Positions 46,560-47,500 of a stretch of 47,500 nucleotides of DNA are shown here, one piece after another. The DNA is from Anaeromyces robustus (taxonomy: Eukaryota > Neocallimastigomycota > Neocallimastigomycetes > Neocallimastigales > Neocallimastigaceae). The DNA lies in assembly GCA_002104895.1 (NCBI GenBank), contig MCFG01000094.1, forward strand, positions 55,001-102,500, written 5' to 3'. Under the pieces are notes generated by a model, which did no database searches, was not told where the DNA came from, and saw nothing but the letters and a program-made list of their open reading frames with translations. The position numbers were made by a program, and so were the translations under genes. The number at the start of each line of letters is the position of its first letter. Position 1 is the first letter of the stretch.

Positions 46560-47500
46560 ATTATAAAGAAAACGTCTTAATTTTTTACTAATTATTTTCT
46601 TTATTATATTATACTATATTATATTATTATATTATATTATATTATATTATATTATATTATATTATATTATATTATATTATATTATATTATTTATTATTTA
46701 TATACAGTTACATTTCTAATAATCCACAATTAAATGTAAATGTCATTAATTTTGAAAATAAAATTGATAAATGTGGTTTTGAAGGAACTAATATTACATG
46801 TTTACAACAAAATACATGTAATATTATAGATGGAGGTAATTATGAAGGATGTACTGATGAACAAATTAAAGAGATCAAAAATAAACAAACCAAAACCCCA
46901 ACAAAAACAAAAGATAAATCTATATCTGGTACTAATCCAAATAATGAAGATAAACCTAAATCTAGCTCAATAATAATTATTATTATTGGTATTGTTATTT
47001 TTTTAATTCTTGGTATATTAGGTTTTGTATTTGTTCAAAGGAAAAAGAAGAATGATAAAGATAATAATAATGATGATGATAAAAATTATGATATTGTTGT
47101 AACTGAAAAGATTAAAAAAATTAAAGTATATGAAGATGGAACTTCTGCAGAAGATATTGAGAATAATGACAATAATGGCAATAATAGTAATATCAATAAT
47201 AATAATAATAACAATAACAATAATAACAATAATAATAATATTATTAATGAAACTTCTCTGGATAATGCTTATGATCCTAATCAAATTAATATTTCTCAAG
47301 TTAATTCTGATCTTCCAATAGATAATATCAGTTTGAATAACAATATTGATAGTAATTTTAATAATGCTAATAATAATAATATTGATAATAATAGTAATAA
47401 TAATAATAATAATAATAATTATTATAATAATGATAATAATCGTTTTAGTTATGATGAAAGCATCAATAATATGAATAATAATGTTAGAATGAGTGCAGTT
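44727..47500 (+). CDS. LRR receptor-like surface protein, 10+ exons, 3' end outside window
   Basis: Exons are 44727-44902, 45054-45122, 45203-45277, 45408-45476, 45659-45727, 45872-45937, 46030-46089, 46235-46303, 46459-46527 and 46708-beyond 47500 (505 residues so far). The signal peptide is at about 1-22 (MKFLILNLFLIIILSIFNLV). A Cys cap follows (DCA...DCCINNRC). Then come about eight leucine-rich repeats of 20-25 residues (for example NLEHNELTTFPTQLSSLPKL; FLNNNPIKKVPEEIPYLLSL; DFNNTQITELPPDIFKLNQL). A C-terminal Cys cap (CGFEGTNITCLQQNTC), a Thr/Lys/Ser stem, one membrane helix (327-350) with RKKK, and a very Asn-rich cytosolic tail complete what is visible. LRR ectodomains bind proteins or glycans, so adhesion or sensing is likely. 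No kinase domain is seen before the edge. All nine introns are phase 2 at the same Leu/Ile codon of the repeat. Confidence 0.88.
46615..46692. repeat. (ATTAT)n microsatellite in LRR intron 9
   Basis: About fifteen copies of the pentamer ATTAT lie in the last intron of the LRR gene, just before the acceptor TATATACAG at 46707. The tract is nearly pure, so intron length is probably polymorphic. Confidence 0.8.

Noticed and set aside
47018-47321. Frames on both strands inside LRR exon 10
   Set aside because: Shadow frames of the Asn-rich cytosolic tail, produced by AAT repeats.

Overview
The window is extremely A+T-rich. It has long A/T homopolymers, dense (AAT)n, (AAAT)n and (AAAAT)n microsatellites, very A/T-biased codons, and short genes with small AT-rich introns (GT..AG, donors such as GTAAGT, GTATGT, GTAAAT, GTAATN). 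With the gene content (GH114 glycosidase, class C GPCRs with a bacterial-type solute-binding ectodomain, a bacterial-style sodium symporter, Asn-rich proteins), this points to a nuclear scaffold of an anaerobic gut fungus (Neocallimastigomycota). That assignment is an inference; no rRNA or other marker gene is present, and I cannot name the genus.

Layout. 1-2970: no gene seen. 2971-4563 (-): intronless sodium:neurotransmitter-symporter-type (NSS/SNF) transporter. 6162-6673: a tRNA-derived SINE on the minus strand, the most GC-rich island of the window. 8668-10500 (-): exons of one or two membrane/unknown genes recovered from splice-site phase. 13602-14063: three long inverted repeats. 14674-17609 and 18076-21053 (+): tandem five-exon GPCR paralogues, the second with a one-base frameshift. 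22753-23295 (+): GNAT acetyltransferase. 24257-26068 (-): two-exon secreted, membrane-anchored GH114 enzyme. 31226-31384 (+): possible small protein. 31614-34807 (+): eight-exon MATE transporter. 35898-37154 (-): single-pass low-complexity Pro/Asn-rich protein. 38077-38121: 5' half of a tRNA-Thr-like sequence. 40955-41272 (+) and 42481-42795 (-): convergent pair of small secreted Cys-rich paralogues. 44727 to the right edge (+): a leucine-rich-repeat receptor-like protein with nearly one repeat per exon, running off the window.

Functionally the window is rich in cell-surface and membrane proteins: two putative nutrient-sensing receptors, an amine/amino-acid symporter, a drug/organic-cation exporter, an anchored polysaccharide hydrolase, an LRR surface protein, two secreted Cys-rich proteins and two membrane proteins of unknown role. 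There is no operon structure and nothing shows that they form one pathway. The rest is low-complexity spacer carrying tandem duplications and hairpins.

Exon joins were inferred by eye from open frames, GT/AG sites, phase agreement and, for the receptors, comparison of paralogues. They need transcript support.
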